Source: Cupriavidus sp. IDO (GTDB lineage: Bacteria > Pseudomonadota > Gammaproteobacteria > Burkholderiales > Burkholderiaceae). From it: a DNA stretch of 64,000 nucleotides. The notes under the pieces were generated by a model that made no database searches, was not told the DNA's origin, and was given only the letters and a program-made list of their open reading frames with translations. Location of the stretch: contig NZ_JWMA01000183.1 in NCBI RefSeq assembly GCF_000812465.1, forward strand, positions 1 through 64,000, in the 5' to 3' direction. Each line of letters begins with the position of its first letter. Within the stretch, counting starts at the first letter, position 1. The translations under genes were made by a program, and so were the position numbers. Below are positions 54,607 to 63,873 of this stretch, one piece after another.

Positions 54607-54996
54607 TCAGAGCGGAGGCAGCAGCGCTGCCTCCTCGTCGCTGAACAGCTCCGAGCGCGTCAGGAAGCGCTGGCCGGTCGGGCCTTCCAGCGAGAACATC
54701 CCGCCCGCGCCCGCCACCACATCGATCACCAGCCGCGTGTGCTGCCAGTATTCGAACTGCGCGCGGGTCATGTAGAACGGCGCGCCGCCGATCTCGCCCA
54801 GGCAGACATCGGCGGGCCCCACCATCAGCTCTCCGGCGGCAAAACACATCGGCGCGCTGCCGTCGCAGCAGCCGCCGGACTGGTGGAACATCAACGGGCC
54901 ATGCTGTGCGCGCAGCCGCCCGATCAGCGCCAGCGCGGCGGGCGTGGCGACCACGCGGGCCACCGGGCTTGCAGAGTCGGGACGGGCTTGCGGCAT
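54607..54996 (-). CDS. DUF779 protein, partner of the aldehyde dehydrogenase
   Basis: 129-aa protein of the DUF779 family, whose genes very often follow acoD-like aldehyde dehydrogenases. Recognisable parts are MFHQSGGCCDGSAPMCFAAGEL with its three cysteines, and FEYWQHTRLVIDVV with GGMFSLEGPTGQRFLTRSE. Its biochemical role is unknown. The start ATG at 54996 overlaps nothing and lies 5 bp after the dehydrogenase stop, so both are in one transcript from the sigma-54 promoter. Confidence 0.9.
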   Translation of the reverse strand: MPQARPDSASPVARVVATPAALALIGRLRAQHGPLMFHQSGGCCDGSAPMCFAAGELMVGPADVCLGEIGGAPFYMTRAQFEYWQHTRLVIDVVAGAGGMFSLEGPTGQRFLTRSELFSDEEAALLPPL

Positions 54997-55001
54997 GGCG
55001 G

Positions 55002-56522
55002 TCAGAAGAAGCCGAGGGCGTTGGGGCTGTAGCTCACCAGCAGGTTCTTGGTCTGCTGGTAGTGGTCCAGCATCATGCGATGGTTCTCGCGCCCGATGCC
55101 GGACTGCTTGTACCCGCCGAATGCGGCATGCGCGGGATAGGCGTGGTAGCAGTTGGTCCACACGCGCCCGGCCTGGATGCCGCGGCCCATGCGGAATGCG
55201 CGCGCGCCGTCACGCGTCCACACGCCGGCCCCCAGGCCATACAGCGTGTCATTGGCGATCGCCAGCGCCTCTTCCTCGTCCTTGAACGTCGTCACCGACA
55301 CCACCGGCCCGAAGATCTCCTCCTGGAAGATCCGCATCTTGTTGTGCCCGGCGAATACCGTGGGCTTGACGTAGTAGCCGCCCGCCAGGTCGCCGTCCAG
55401 TGCATTGCGCTCGCCGCCGGCCAGGCACTGCGCGCCTTCCTTGCGGCCCAGGTCGATGTAAGACAGGATCTTCTCAAGCTGCTCCGCCGAGGCCTGCGCG
55501 CCGATCATGGTGTTCTTGTCGAGCGGATGGCCCTGGCGAATCGCGGCCACGCGCTTGAGCGCGCGCTCCATGAAGCGGTCGTAGATCGATTCCTGGATCA
55601 GCGCGCGCGACGGGCAGGTGCAGACCTCGCCCTGGTTCAGCGCGAACATCGCAAAGCCTTCCAGCGCCTTGTCGAAGTAGGCATCGTCGGCTGCCAGCAC
55701 GTCTTCGAAGAAGATATTGGGCGACTTGCCGCCCAGCTCCAGCGTGACCGGAATCAGGTTCTGCGCGGCGTACTGCATGATCAGCCGCCCGGTGGTGGTC
55801 TCGCCGGTGAAGGCGACCTTGCTGATGCGCGGGCTCGATGCCAGCGGCTTGCCCGCTTCCAGGCCGAAGCCGTTGATGACATTGATCACGCCAGGCGGCA
55901 GCAGGTCGCCGATCAGCTCCATCAGCACCAGGATCGATGCCGGCGTCTGCTCGGCGGGCTTGAGCACCACGCAGTTGCCCGCGGCCAGCGCCGGCGCCAG
56001 TTTCCACGTCGCCATCAGCAGCGGGAAATTCCACGGGATGATCTGGCCGACCACGCCGAGCGGCTCATGGAAGTGATAGGCAATGGTCTCGGCGTCGATC
56101 TCGGAGATGCCGCCTTCCTGCGCGCGGATGCAGCCGGCGAAGTAACGGAAGTGGTCGACCGCGAGCGGCAGGTCGGCCGCCAGGGTCTCGCGCACCGGCT
56201 TGCCGTTGTCGATGGTCTCGGCCACGGCCAGCAGCGTCAGGTTGGCCTCGATGCGGTCGGCAATGCGGTTCAGGATGTTGGCGCGCTCGGTGGTGGAGGT
56301 GCGACCCCACGCGGCCTTTGCCGCGTGCGCGGCGTCGAGCGCGGCATCCACGTCCTGCTGGTTGGAGCGCGGCACGCGCGTGAACGGCTTGCCGGTAACG
56401 GGCGTGATCGCCTCGAAATACTGTCCATCGGCCGGTGGCACCCAGGCGCCGCCGATGTAGTTCTCGTATTGCTGCTTGTAGGGGTTGCTCACGCCCAGCT
56501 GGGCAATTTCCGCCATGTTCAT
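55002..56522 (-). CDS. acoD: NAD-dependent aldehyde dehydrogenase, AcoD-type
   Basis: 506-aa aldehyde dehydrogenase that oxidises acetaldehyde or related aldehydes to acids. The family signatures are [15 protein letters not shown] (Glu) and [17 protein letters not shown] (catalytic Cys), with [20 protein letters not shown] for NAD binding. The start [25 protein letters not shown] is conserved in AcoD. A longer open frame runs upstream but has no homology. Sigma-54 promoter and upstream palindrome suggest induction by an AcoR-type activator. The regulator gene is not in this window. Confidence 0.93.
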   Translation of the reverse strand: MNMAEIAQLGVSNPYKQQYENYIGGAWVPPADGQYFEAITPVTGKPFTRVPRSNQQDVDAALDAAHAAKAAWGRTSTTERANILNRIADRIEANLTLLAVAETIDNGKPVRETLAADLPLAVDHFRYFAGCIRAQEGGISEIDAETIAYHFHEPLGVVGQIIPWNFPLLMATWKLAPALAAGNCVVLKPAEQTPASILVLMELIGDLLPPGVINVINGFGLEAGKPLASSPRISKVAFTGETTTGRLIMQYAAQNLIPVTLELGGKSPNIFFEDVLAADDAYFDKALEGFAMFALNQGEVCTCPSRALIQESIYDRFMERALKRVAAIRQGHPLDKNTMIGAQASAEQLEKILSYIDLGRKEGAQCLAGGERNALDGDLAGGYYVKPTVFAGHNKMRIFQEEIFGPVVSVTTFKDEEEALAIANDTLYGLGAGVWTRDGARAFRMGRGIQAGRVWTNCYHAYPAHAAFGGYKQSGIGRENHRMMLDHYQQTKNLLVSYSPNALGFF

Positions 56523-56589
56523 GTCTCGCTCCGTTCGAAGGATCTGTGTCGTGTCGTCACGGCTTGCGCCGTGCGCACGACAGCAGATC

Positions 56590-56604
56590 GCAAGAGGTGT
56601 GCCG
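56590..56604 (-). promoter_or_regulatory. Sigma-54 promoter of acoD
   Basis: Read on the minus strand, the sequence is GGCACACCTCTTGC: the GGCAC (-24) and TTGC (-12) boxes with the exact N5 spacing of the sigma-54 consensus. It lies about 68 bp before the acoD ATG. It predicts a bacterial enhancer-binding activator, of the AcoR type by gene context. Confidence 0.75.
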
Positions 56605-56708
56605 GGGCGGAAACCAGCAGGAATGGCGGGGGAGATCGGGGAAATGACTGGGGAAACCGGCCAGAGATGTGTCGCGCGCCGGCAGTGGTGTGCCAGCGCG
56701 TGACAGCA

Positions 56709-56727
56709 GTGTTCCAGATTAGAACAC
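56709..56727. promoter_or_regulatory. Candidate enhancer site for the acoD sigma-54 promoter
   Basis: GTGTTC (56709-56714) and GAACAC (56722-56727) form a perfect 6+7+6 inverted repeat about 105 bp upstream of the -24/-12 promoter, a usual distance for sigma-54 activators. A looser repeat (TGTGCC ... TGACA) lies next to it around 56689-56705. The rest of 56523-56863 holds the palindromic repeat described separately. Confidence 0.55.
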
Positions 56728-56785
56728 CTGCCGAAGTGACGCCGGTGTGCGACAGCGTTGGCGCTTGCCAACAGCCCTCGCAATC

Positions 56786-56817
56786 GCTCCCCTCTCCCGC
56801 AAGCGGGAGAGGGGAGC
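56786..56817. repeat. Dispersed palindromic intergenic repeat, copy 2
   Basis: A perfect 15-bp stem (GCTCCCCTCTCCCGC and its complement) with an AA loop. The following GAGCAAACCGGCG also occurs after the repeat at 14613. It lies 47 bp past the cytochrome gene stop and may double as a terminator. Confidence 0.75.
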
Positions 56818-56863
56818 AAACCGGCGGCATGATCACCGCCCTGGCAGAAGGCTTGCCGCTTGC

Positions 56864-58147
56864 CTAGTGCCCCGCCCCGGCGGCGCGAAGCGCCTTGACG
56901 GCGGCCGGCGTCACGTCGGCCGGCTGGCCGCCATAGGTGGCGCGCAGGTAGTTGGACAACTGGGCCAGTTCGTCGTCGCTCATGCGCGAGGCAAAGTCCG
57001 GCATATCCTGCATGGCTTCCAGCCCGGGGAAGCGCTGCGCCTCGATGCCGTCGAGCATCGACACGATCAGGTTGCGCGGATCGGCATTGCGCACGGTCGA
57101 GTTTCCGGCCATGGAAACCGCCACATGCGGCTTGCCTTCGCCTTCGCGTCCGTGGCAGCCGGCGCAGACCGCCAGGTAGTGCTGGCGCCCGGGCGCGAGC
57201 TGGGCGGCATCGGCGTTGACGGGCTTGGCCGCTTGCGGCGCCGGCGGCTGGTCGCCGAGCAGGTAGGTTGCCATCGCGGCCAGGTCGCCCTTGTTCAGGT
57301 ACTGGCTGCTGAGATGGACCACTGGGTGCATCTCGCCGAAGGCCGAGCCCTGCGGCGCGATGCCGGTGGCGAAGAAGGTCTGCAGGTCGGGGCCGGTCCA
57401 GCCGCGTGCGGCGAGGCCGGCCGGCGTGATGTCCGGCGCGGCCACGCGGCCCAGTGCGGCACCCGCGAGCGGCTTCGACAGGTCCAGCCGGCCGAACGAC
57501 GCGCGCGGCGAATGGCATTCCGCGCAGTGGCCCAGCGCGTTGGAGAGATAGCGGCCGCGCTGCCAGGCGTCCGATATCCCGGTGGAAGCATCGGGCAGCG
57601 TGTTCCTCAGGAACAGCAGGTTCCAGCCGGCCAGTGCGAAGCGCTGGTTGTAGGGGAACTGCAGCTCATGCGGGCGGTTCGCCACGGCGGCAGGCTTCAC
57701 CTGCATCAGGTAGGCATACATCGCATCGGTGTCTGCGCGCGACAGGCCGCGGTACGAGGTGTACGGCATGGCCGGATACAGATGCTTGTCCGGCGCCACG
57801 CCATCATGCAGTGCCTTGTAGAAGTCGTCGGCGCTCCATTTGCCGATGCCGTGGTCCTTGTCCGGCGTGATGTTGGTGCCGTAGAACTTGCCGAACGGCG
57901 ATGCCAGCTCCACGCCGCCGGCAAGCGGGGCGCCTTGCGGCGCGGTGTGGCACGCCGCGCAGTCCGCCGCGCGCACCAGGTAGCGGCCGCGTGCGATCTG
58001 CTCCGCGGGCGAGAGCTGGCCCCTGGGCGCCTGGTCGGCGACGGGAGCGATGGCTTCGGTGCGGTCGCCGCAGCCGGCGAGCAGCACCGCCGCGCCCAGC
58101 GCAGCAAGCGCCGGGCGTGCAAAGGTCAGACAGGCGTGGCGCATCAT
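56864..58147 (-). CDS. Triheme cytochrome c lipoprotein subunit of a periplasmic aldehyde dehydrogenase
   Basis: 427-aa protein with a lipoprotein signal ending LLAGC and three heme-binding CxxCH sites: CAACH, CAECH and CAGCH, one per cytochrome domain. It fits the cytochrome subunits of membrane-bound alcohol and aldehyde dehydrogenases, which pass electrons to the quinone pool or oxidases. Its start overlaps the small subunit stop by 1 bp. Start at 58147 fits the signal peptide; the frame upstream is not supported. Firm as a subunit, substrate of the complex inferred. Confidence 0.9.
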   Translation of the reverse strand: MMRHACLTFARPALAALGAAVLLAGCGDRTEAIAPVADQAPRGQLSPAEQIARGRYLVRAADCAACHTAPQGAPLAGGVELASPFGKFYGTNITPDKDHGIGKWSADDFYKALHDGVAPDKHLYPAMPYTSYRGLSRADTDAMYAYLMQVKPAAVANRPHELQFPYNQRFALAGWNLLFLRNTLPDASTGISDAWQRGRYLSNALGHCAECHSPRASFGRLDLSKPLAGAALGRVAAPDITPAGLAARGWTGPDLQTFFATGIAPQGSAFGEMHPVVHLSSQYLNKGDLAAMATYLLGDQPPAPQAAKPVNADAAQLAPGRQHYLAVCAGCHGREGEGKPHVAVSMAGNSTVRNADPRNLIVSMLDGIEAQRFPGLEAMQDMPDFASRMSDDELAQLSNYLRATYGGQPADVTPAAVKALRAAGAGH

Positions 58148-58707
58148 CACTTGGCTCCCCCTGCATCCTTGACCAGGCCCGGCGTGCTGGTGATCACGTC
58201 CTTGACCGCCTCGAAGTAGCGCACGTAGCCGGTGCAGCGGCAGATGTGGTTGTCCAGCGCGGCGGTGATGGTCTCGTCGACCTTGTCTTTCGCCACCGGC
58301 TCGCGCCTGAGCTTTTCCACGAGGATGGTCGCGCCGTTGACGAAGCCCGGCGTGCAGTAGCCGCACTGGAAGCTGAAATGCTCCAGGAACTTCTGCTGCA
58401 CCGGCGTCAGCGCCACGACCTCGCCCTGCTCGTTGCGCTTGCCGTGGCCTTCCACGGTGCGTACCTTGCGGCCCTGGAACCAGTGCGCGCCGGTGATGCA
58501 GCTGCGCACTTCCTCGCTGCTGCCATCGGGTTTGTCATGGATCACCACGCAGGCGTGGCAGACGCCCTGGCCGCAGCCCAGGCGCGAGCCGGTCAGGTCC
58601 AGGTATTCGTGCAGGAAGTCGATCATCATCAGGCCTTCCGGTACCTGCATCGGGCCGACGTCCTTGCCGTTGATGTTGAGGGAAAGCGGCTTGGTGGCGA
58701 TGCTCAT
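58147..58707 (-). CDS. 2Fe-2S subunit of a molybdenum hydroxylase
   Basis: 186-aa protein of the xanthine-oxidase-family small subunit type. The plant-type cluster is CGQGVCHACVVIHDK and the second cluster is CGYCTPGFVNG with CRCTGYVRYFEAVKD. It moves electrons from the molybdenum centre to the triheme cytochrome. It overlaps the large-subunit stop by 4 bp. It matches the small subunits of IorAB and AldFGH enzymes. No signal peptide; export with the Tat-carrying partner is expected. Confidence 0.93.
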   Translation of the reverse strand: MSIATKPLSLNINGKDVGPMQVPEGLMMIDFLHEYLDLTGSRLGCGQGVCHACVVIHDKPDGSSEEVRSCITGAHWFQGRKVRTVEGHGKRNEQGEVVALTPVQQKFLEHFSFQCGYCTPGFVNGATILVEKLRREPVAKDKVDETITAALDNHICRCTGYVRYFEAVKDVITSTPGLVKDAGGAK

Positions 58708-61538
58708 GCCAGTACCTCCTGAATCTTTGCGGCCGTTACCGGCAAATCGGTGAAGCGGTGACCGATGGCATGCGCGATGCCGTTGACGATGGCGCCCACC
58801 ACGGGAATCATCACCACCTCGGCAATGCCCTTGGGGGCGTCGGTCTCGGAGACGGGCGGCAGCACCGTCCCGCTTTGCTTCCACACCGCCACGTCGCTGG
58901 CGCGCGGCAGGTGGTAGCGGTTGAAGTTCCACGTGCCGTTGCCCGGGCCGTCCTCGTAGAGCGGCAGGAACTCGTGCAGCGCGTGGCCGATGCCCATGGC
59001 GACACCGCCCTGGAGCTGGCCGGAGACGAGTTGCGGCGACAGCTGCGAGCCGCACTCCATGATGGAGTGGTGTGACAGCACGTCCACCTTGCCGCTGGCC
59101 TCGTGCACCGACAGCTCCACCAGCGTGGCCACCGCGCTGTAGTAGGTCACGGCAGCGTTGTTGCGCTGGGTGGGCGCGATGTAGACCTTCTTGCGGTCCA
59201 GCACGTGATAGCCGCCGCTGGTGCGCATGCGGGCCTTGCGCGTTTCATCGGCGCCGTCGCCATAGCGCACGGACAGGCCGTCGACCGGCAGCCGCACCGC
59301 CTTGCCGTCAACGTCGAAGTCCGCCTCGGTCCACTGCCAGCGGTTGAAGACATGCACCGTGGCGCCGGTGACCAGGCCCAGTTCATGCGCCCTGGCTGCC
59401 AGCTGTTCATACGGCAGCGCCTGCAGGCCGCCGGCGCTGAGCTTGCCGTCGACCCAGCGCGCATCTTCCACGCGCACCACCAGCGAAGCGGCCTGGCCGC
59501 CGCCGGCGCCCTGGCTCCAGATCGCCATTGCCGCCGGCCACAGGCCGTGCATGAAGATCACGCGCGCGGCTTCGCGCGTGCTGTGCGTGAAGTAGTAGGC
59601 CGAGTTGGTCGCGCTGGCCGGCGAGGCATAGGCCGGCGACCAGCGCGGATTGGCCGACAGCTTGTCCTGCTCGGCCTGGCTCATCAGGTAGGGGTCGCCG
59701 GACGTGACCACCGGCAGGTCCGGCCAGTCGGTGACCGCCACGCGCACTTCGCCGGCGGGCTTGCCCAGCCAGCGCGCCACCGCGAGGGCCTGCGAGGTCG
59801 ACATGCCCGTGCCGATCTCGGCCCCGGTGTGATGCAGCGCGATGCGGCCGTCGGCCTGCAGTTCGACCTTGGCAAACGATGCCTCCGCGCCGGTGCCGAA
59901 GTCCTTCTGCACGCAGGCAAAACCCACGCCGTAGCGGCGGCCGGGGTTGGCGGCTTCGTAGTCAGCCTTCTTCTTGCCGCGGTTCGTCCACAGCGGGTGG
60001 ACCTTCGCCGCTTCCAGCACTTCATCGACGCGGATCGCGCCGGCAGGGATCGCGCCCTGCGTGTTCTTCATGCCCGAGCGCAATGCGTTCTTCAGCCGGA
60101 ATTCGATCGGGTCCAGCTTGAGCTGCTCGGCGAACTCGTCGACCATCATCTCGGTCGCGGCCATGCTCTGCAGCGTGCCGTAGCCGCGCGCGGAGCCGGC
60201 GTCGATGGCGCGCGAGGCAATGGCGACGGCGGCGAGGTCGTTCTTCGGGAAGTAGTAGATCGACTGCGACGCCGTGGCACCGACCATCGCCACCGAAGGC
60301 GAGAAGTTGGCGCGGCCACCGCCGTTGGCTTCGAAGTCGCCCTGGAAGGCCTGGAACAGGCCGGTCTTCTTGTCCACGGCGATGCGGTAGCGCATCTTGA
60401 ACGCGTGCCGCTTGATCGAGGTCTGGAACTGCTCGTAGCGGTCGTTGGCGAGCTGCACGGGCTTGCCATCGGCATACAACGCGGTCACCAGCCCGTAGAA
60501 CGGGAAGTTGTAGTGGTCCTTGGAGCCATAGCCCACCGTATAGCAGGGATGCACGAACACCTGCTTCACCGGGAACGCACCCCTGGCCTTTGCCAGCATT
60601 TCCGCCGCGCTCTCGCCCACTTCGACCGGCGACTGGGTCGGCACGACCAGGTGCAGGGCCTGGCTGGCGCCGTCATACCAGCAGTTGGCGTTGTCGGGTT
60701 CCAGCGCGGCAGTGTCGATCGACTGCGTGTTGTACTCGCGCTCCAGCACCAGCCAGTCCTCGGGCGGGCTGGCCAGTTGCCCGCGGATCCGGGCGGCGTG
60801 GAACATGCCCTGTTCGCCGAGCTGGCCGTGGTCCTTGCCGTCCGGCCACACCGGTTCGTGCTTGCGCATCATGCTGGGGAAGACCGGGGCATTCTTCAGG
60901 CTCGAGAACACGTCGTCGTCGTAAGGCGTGTCGCCGCCCACGCGCACGAAACGGAAGGTGCCCCACGGATCGCGCTCGAGCGGCCCGGTCTGCGCGCCGT
61001 AGCGGATGATCTCGTCGCGGAACTTGAGCTTGTCCTTGGCAAAGCGGAAGCGCGCGAAGTCGTGATAGATCAGGATCGCGACCGCATGGCCGAGGTAGGC
61101 CGGCGTCTTGCCGGCGGGCAGCAGCATGTCTTCGCCATAGAAGGCGGGAAAGGCCACGCCGTCACGCGCGAGTTCCGCCGCGGTCACCACGCGGTCGGGC
61201 TTGAGGTCTTCGCCGAGCAGGCTCAGGTCGAAGCCCTCATAGGTGCGGTCGGCCTTGGTCGCGCGCAGGATGAAGGCGTGCGATTGCTGTTCGGGCCAGT
61301 GCGGCATGTCGCGGGCGCGGATGTCGCGCGCGAACACCTTGGCGCCGGTCACCTTGGCCATGCCGTCGATGCGGAACCTGGCGGCGCCGGTCTTGGGGTC
61401 CCACTGGACCGGGGTCAGGATTTTCTCTTCGAACAACGCCGCAAAGGCTTTGCCGCCGATGGGTGCGATATAGACCGACACCCCGGCCACGACGCTGGCT
61501 TTGAGGAAAGTGCGCCGTGAAGGGTTGAAGCTGGACAT
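58704..61538 (-). CDS. Molybdopterin-binding large subunit, Tat-exported aldehyde dehydrogenase-type
   Basis: 944-aa molybdenum hydroxylase large subunit with an N-terminal twin-arginine signal (SSFNPSRRTFLKASVVAGVSVYIAPI). Conserved parts of the family are ARDIRARDMPHWPEQ, CVQKDFGTGAEASFAKVEL, HHTGAEIGTGMSTSQALAVA and GGVAMGIGHALHEFLPL. With the FeS and cytochrome subunits it resembles membrane aldehyde dehydrogenases of acetic acid bacteria and IorAB; isoquinoline-like substrates are also possible. Start at 61538 is set by the Tat signal. The family is firm; substrate is inferred from the neighbouring aldehyde genes. Confidence 0.92.
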   Translation of the reverse strand: MSSFNPSRRTFLKASVVAGVSVYIAPIGGKAFAALFEEKILTPVQWDPKTGAARFRIDGMAKVTGAKVFARDIRARDMPHWPEQQSHAFILRATKADRTYEGFDLSLLGEDLKPDRVVTAAELARDGVAFPAFYGEDMLLPAGKTPAYLGHAVAILIYHDFARFRFAKDKLKFRDEIIRYGAQTGPLERDPWGTFRFVRVGGDTPYDDDVFSSLKNAPVFPSMMRKHEPVWPDGKDHGQLGEQGMFHAARIRGQLASPPEDWLVLEREYNTQSIDTAALEPDNANCWYDGASQALHLVVPTQSPVEVGESAAEMLAKARGAFPVKQVFVHPCYTVGYGSKDHYNFPFYGLVTALYADGKPVQLANDRYEQFQTSIKRHAFKMRYRIAVDKKTGLFQAFQGDFEANGGGRANFSPSVAMVGATASQSIYYFPKNDLAAVAIASRAIDAGSARGYGTLQSMAATEMMVDEFAEQLKLDPIEFRLKNALRSGMKNTQGAIPAGAIRVDEVLEAAKVHPLWTNRGKKKADYEAANPGRRYGVGFACVQKDFGTGAEASFAKVELQADGRIALHHTGAEIGTGMSTSQALAVARWLGKPAGEVRVAVTDWPDLPVVTSGDPYLMSQAEQDKLSANPRWSPAYASPASATNSAYYFTHSTREAARVIFMHGLWPAAMAIWSQGAGGGQAASLVVRVEDARWVDGKLSAGGLQALPYEQLAARAHELGLVTGATVHVFNRWQWTEADFDVDGKAVRLPVDGLSVRYGDGADETRKARMRTSGGYHVLDRKKVYIAPTQRNNAAVTYYSAVATLVELSVHEASGKVDVLSHHSIMECGSQLSPQLVSGQLQGGVAMGIGHALHEFLPLYEDGPGNGTWNFNRYHLPRASDVAVWKQSGTVLPPVSETDAPKGIAEVVMIPVVGAIVNGIAHAIGHRFTDLPVTAAKIQEVLA

Positions 61539-62000
61539 GAGGATTCCTCGGGAATGCGCTGCTACGCGAGCTGGCGCGCGCGATGCGGGGTCTGCGGAGG
61601 GCGTGACAAGACGGCCGGTGCGGGGCCCGGCCGTATGGGAAGCGGCCGGCCGTACGGCCGCGGCGCGGCGGCGCCGGAGATTGCGGGCGAGAGGTGGGGC
61701 AACGTTATGTAATCTGTCCTGGCGCGGTCTTGCGCGCTGACGGGGGCGATTGTGCGTTGCCGTCAGGGTATATCGCAAACCGGGGTGGCGAATAGTGGCT
61801 ATCAGCCGGGACGGATTCCCATTGCTGCGGGATTGTGCATTGCATCATGCGCGGACCGCCTTGCAAGCCATGCCGGAAGCCGTTGTCTGCGCGATGAGAC
61901 AGGCAGAACCCGGTCGCGCCGGTGGTGGCCGCGCGCGAAAGAATTCAGATCGGACAAGTTCGGCAATGGCTATGCCCATCGCCATTGCCGAACTGCCGCT
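61539..62000. other. Intergenic region upstream of the molybdenum enzyme operon
   Basis: About 460 bp without a supported gene. It is very G+C-rich near 61600-61680 and contains the perfect palindrome CGGCCGTACGGCCG (61647-61660), a possible regulator site. A promoter for the operon should lie here on the minus strand but no clear hexamers were seen. Downstream of the GntR gene (62001) no clear terminator is seen. Confidence 0.45.
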
Positions 62001-62843
62001 TCAGAAATCGCTTTTAGCCAAAACATCGTGGACGACCTGGCCGGCACTCAGTGTGTTTACCTGCTCGGCAGGAATGTCCATGAGGATACGGCTTCGCTCT
62101 GGAGTCAGATAGACAGTCAGGTACTGGATCGGGTGCTCTTCGGGATCGTGGAGCAGACGTACAAGCTTGAGCAGCGGCGCCCCGACTTCGGTCTGGAGCC
62201 AGCCCGCATAGGTTGGGTCGGCCAGTTGCGCAGTGATTTCTTGGACCACGCGGCCGAACTTCACTCCCTGGGCCATCAGGATCTCAAACAAGGCGTGCTT
62301 GCGCAGCGCCGCCGCGGATACGCGTTTGCCGAGCGCTGCTGGTACCCAGGTGTCTGTCAGCATCACTGGCACACCTTCCATCTTGCGCAGCCGCAGGGCA
62401 TGCACCGCGGCTTCCCCGGGCTCCAGTTGCAGCAGCGCAGCAACATCAGGTGGCGCCGGGACATGTTCGACATTTAGTACTTCGACTTCCGTCTCGCGCG
62501 CAGTCTGGCGCAATCCGTCAATGACACTCAGCGTCGGGCTGCGCCGGGTCACAAGAGTGTTCGCCTTGATGAACGTACCCAGCCCATGGCGGCGTTCTAC
62601 CAGTCCCAGTGCGGCCAGGTCCGCAAGCGCGCGGCGCACGGTGATGCGCGAAACGCCAAAGCGCTCGCACAGCTTTTCTTCCTTTGGCAATGCCCCGGAC
62701 TCGGCATACATACCGCGCGTGATTTCGTCACGCAGAACCATGAAGAGTTGCCGATGGAGCGAAGTGCCAGGCACGCGGGCGGGTGATGGGGCGACAGGAG
62801 ACGAGCGCGGCATAACGTAATGATCCGGGAGCGTGATGAGCAT
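62001..62843 (-). CDS. GntR-family regulator, HutC/UTRA type
   Basis: 280-aa regulator. The N-terminal winged helix is PGTSLHRQLFMVLRDEITRGMYAESGALPKEEKLCERFGVSRITVRRALADL-like and the C-terminal UTRA ligand domain runs from about residue 105 (LEPGEAAVHALRLRKMEGVPVM, DTWVPAALGKRV). It diverges from the lyase and leuC-like genes and most likely represses them. A second ATG at 62813 is also possible. Family is firm; effector unknown. Confidence 0.88.
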   Translation of the reverse strand: MLITLPDHYVMPRSSPVAPSPARVPGTSLHRQLFMVLRDEITRGMYAESGALPKEEKLCERFGVSRITVRRALADLAALGLVERRHGLGTFIKANTLVTRRSPTLSVIDGLRQTARETEVEVLNVEHVPAPPDVAALLQLEPGEAAVHALRLRKMEGVPVMLTDTWVPAALGKRVSAAALRKHALFEILMAQGVKFGRVVQEITAQLADPTYAGWLQTEVGAPLLKLVRLLHDPEEHPIQYLTVYLTPERSRILMDIPAEQVNTLSAGQVVHDVLAKSDF

Positions 62844-62889
62844 AGCACACGGCGGGAGCGGGTCTTGTCACCGCATTCCAAGAAAACCG

Positions 62890-62923
62890 TTGACCATCGA
62901 ATCCAGTTGTATCTAGAATATAA
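62890..62923 (+). promoter_or_regulatory. Sigma-70 promoter with overlapping palindrome before the lyase gene
   Basis: TTGACC (62890-62895) and TAGAAT (62914-62919) are separated by 18 bp, a strong sigma-70 pair. TTGTAT-N5-ATATAA-like symmetry (62907-62923) covers the -10, a typical place for a GntR repressor site. The transcript would begin about 65 bp before the lyase ATG. The promoter call is firmer than the operator call. Confidence 0.65.
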
Positions 62924-62991
62924 ACACATAAACACAGCGCCGGCCACGACCGATCGGACGCATCCGAGACACCCCTTTCACAGGACCACCG

Positions 62992-63873
62992 ATGACCCCC
63001 GCACAAGCTCTACGACAACGCCTGAACGCGCCCGGCATGATCGTTGCCCCTGGCGCCTACGATGCCATTGGGGCGCGGCTGATAGAACAGGCCGGATTCA
63101 CGGCCTGCTACATGACCGGTGCCGGCACCTCGGCCGCGAGGGGGTTCCCCGATTTCGGCTTGCTGACGATGACTGAAATGGTCGACAACGCTGCGATCAT
63201 GGCCAGGACCATCGCGATCCCGCTGATCGCGGATGCCGATACCGGCTACGGCAACGAGCTGAACGTGACCCGCACCGTGCGCGAGTACGAGTCGCGCGGG
63301 GTGGCCGCGATCCATATCGAAGATCAGGTGGCGCCCAAGCGTTGCGGCCACCTCGACGGCAAGGAAGTCATCTCACGCGAGGCGTTTGTCTCCAAGATTC
63401 ATGCAGCGGTCGAGGCCCGGCGGACTCCCGGGTTCGTCATCATCGCCCGTACGGACTCGCGTGCCATGCTTGGTCTCGATGAAGCCATCTGGCGAGCCAA
63501 CGCGGCGCTCGAAGCGGGTGCGGACATGGCGTTCGTGGAGGCGACCCAGACCATTGAGGAAGCCGCCCTTGTTCCCAGGGTTGTCGGTGGTCCCTGTCTG
63601 CTTAACGTTGTTCCGGGGGGGCGCACACCTGTTTCCGATCTGTGCGAGGCCGAGCAGATGGGCTACAAGCTGGCGATCCTGCCGGGGCTCATGCTCAAGG
63701 CCACCATCGAGGCTGGCGACGCCGCGCTTGCAGCGCTGGCGGCCACGCACACTGCACCGGCCGTGTCGGCCAGCGTTGCCCAGAGCTTTCGCCGCTTCGG
63801 CGCCGATGAATGGGACAACCTGCGCCAGCGCTTTAACGCGGGCGCTCGCGCCACGCATCCCGAGGGCAAATGA
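62992..63873 (+). CDS. PEP mutase / isocitrate lyase family C-C lyase (2,3-dimethylmalate or 2-methylisocitrate lyase-like)
   Basis: 293-aa TIM-barrel lyase. [20 protein letters not shown] and [14 protein letters not shown] are the family's start and metal-binding loop; the catalytic loop reads [12 protein letters not shown], the KKCGH-type Cys signature of true lyases in this family. Its stop overlaps the following leuC-like start, so both are coupled. With a LeuC-like hydratase the pair could act on methylmalate-type acids. Substrate is not decided. Confidence 0.88.
   Translation: MTPAQALRQRLNAPGMIVAPGAYDAIGARLIEQAGFTACYMTGAGTSAARGFPDFGLLTMTEMVDNAAIMARTIAIPLIADADTGYGNELNVTRTVREYESRGVAAIHIEDQVAPKRCGHLDGKEVISREAFVSKIHAAVEARRTPGFVIIARTDSRAMLGLDEAIWRANAALEAGADMAFVEATQTIEEAALVPRVVGGPCLLNVVPGGRTPVSDLCEAEQMGYKLAILPGLMLKATIEAGDAALAALAATHTAPAVSASVAQSFRRFGADEWDNLRQRFNAGARATHPEGK

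Noticed and set aside
55002-57518. 838-codon frame that would fuse upstream sequence to the aldehyde dehydrogenase
   Set aside because: The extra N-terminus has no homology, overlaps the cytochrome gene in another frame, and would remove the sigma-54 promoter from its place; AcoD starts at 56522.
59103-61520. 805-codon plus-strand frame opposite the molybdenum large subunit
   Set aside because: Same type of shadow; the minus strand carries clear Tat signal and family motifs.
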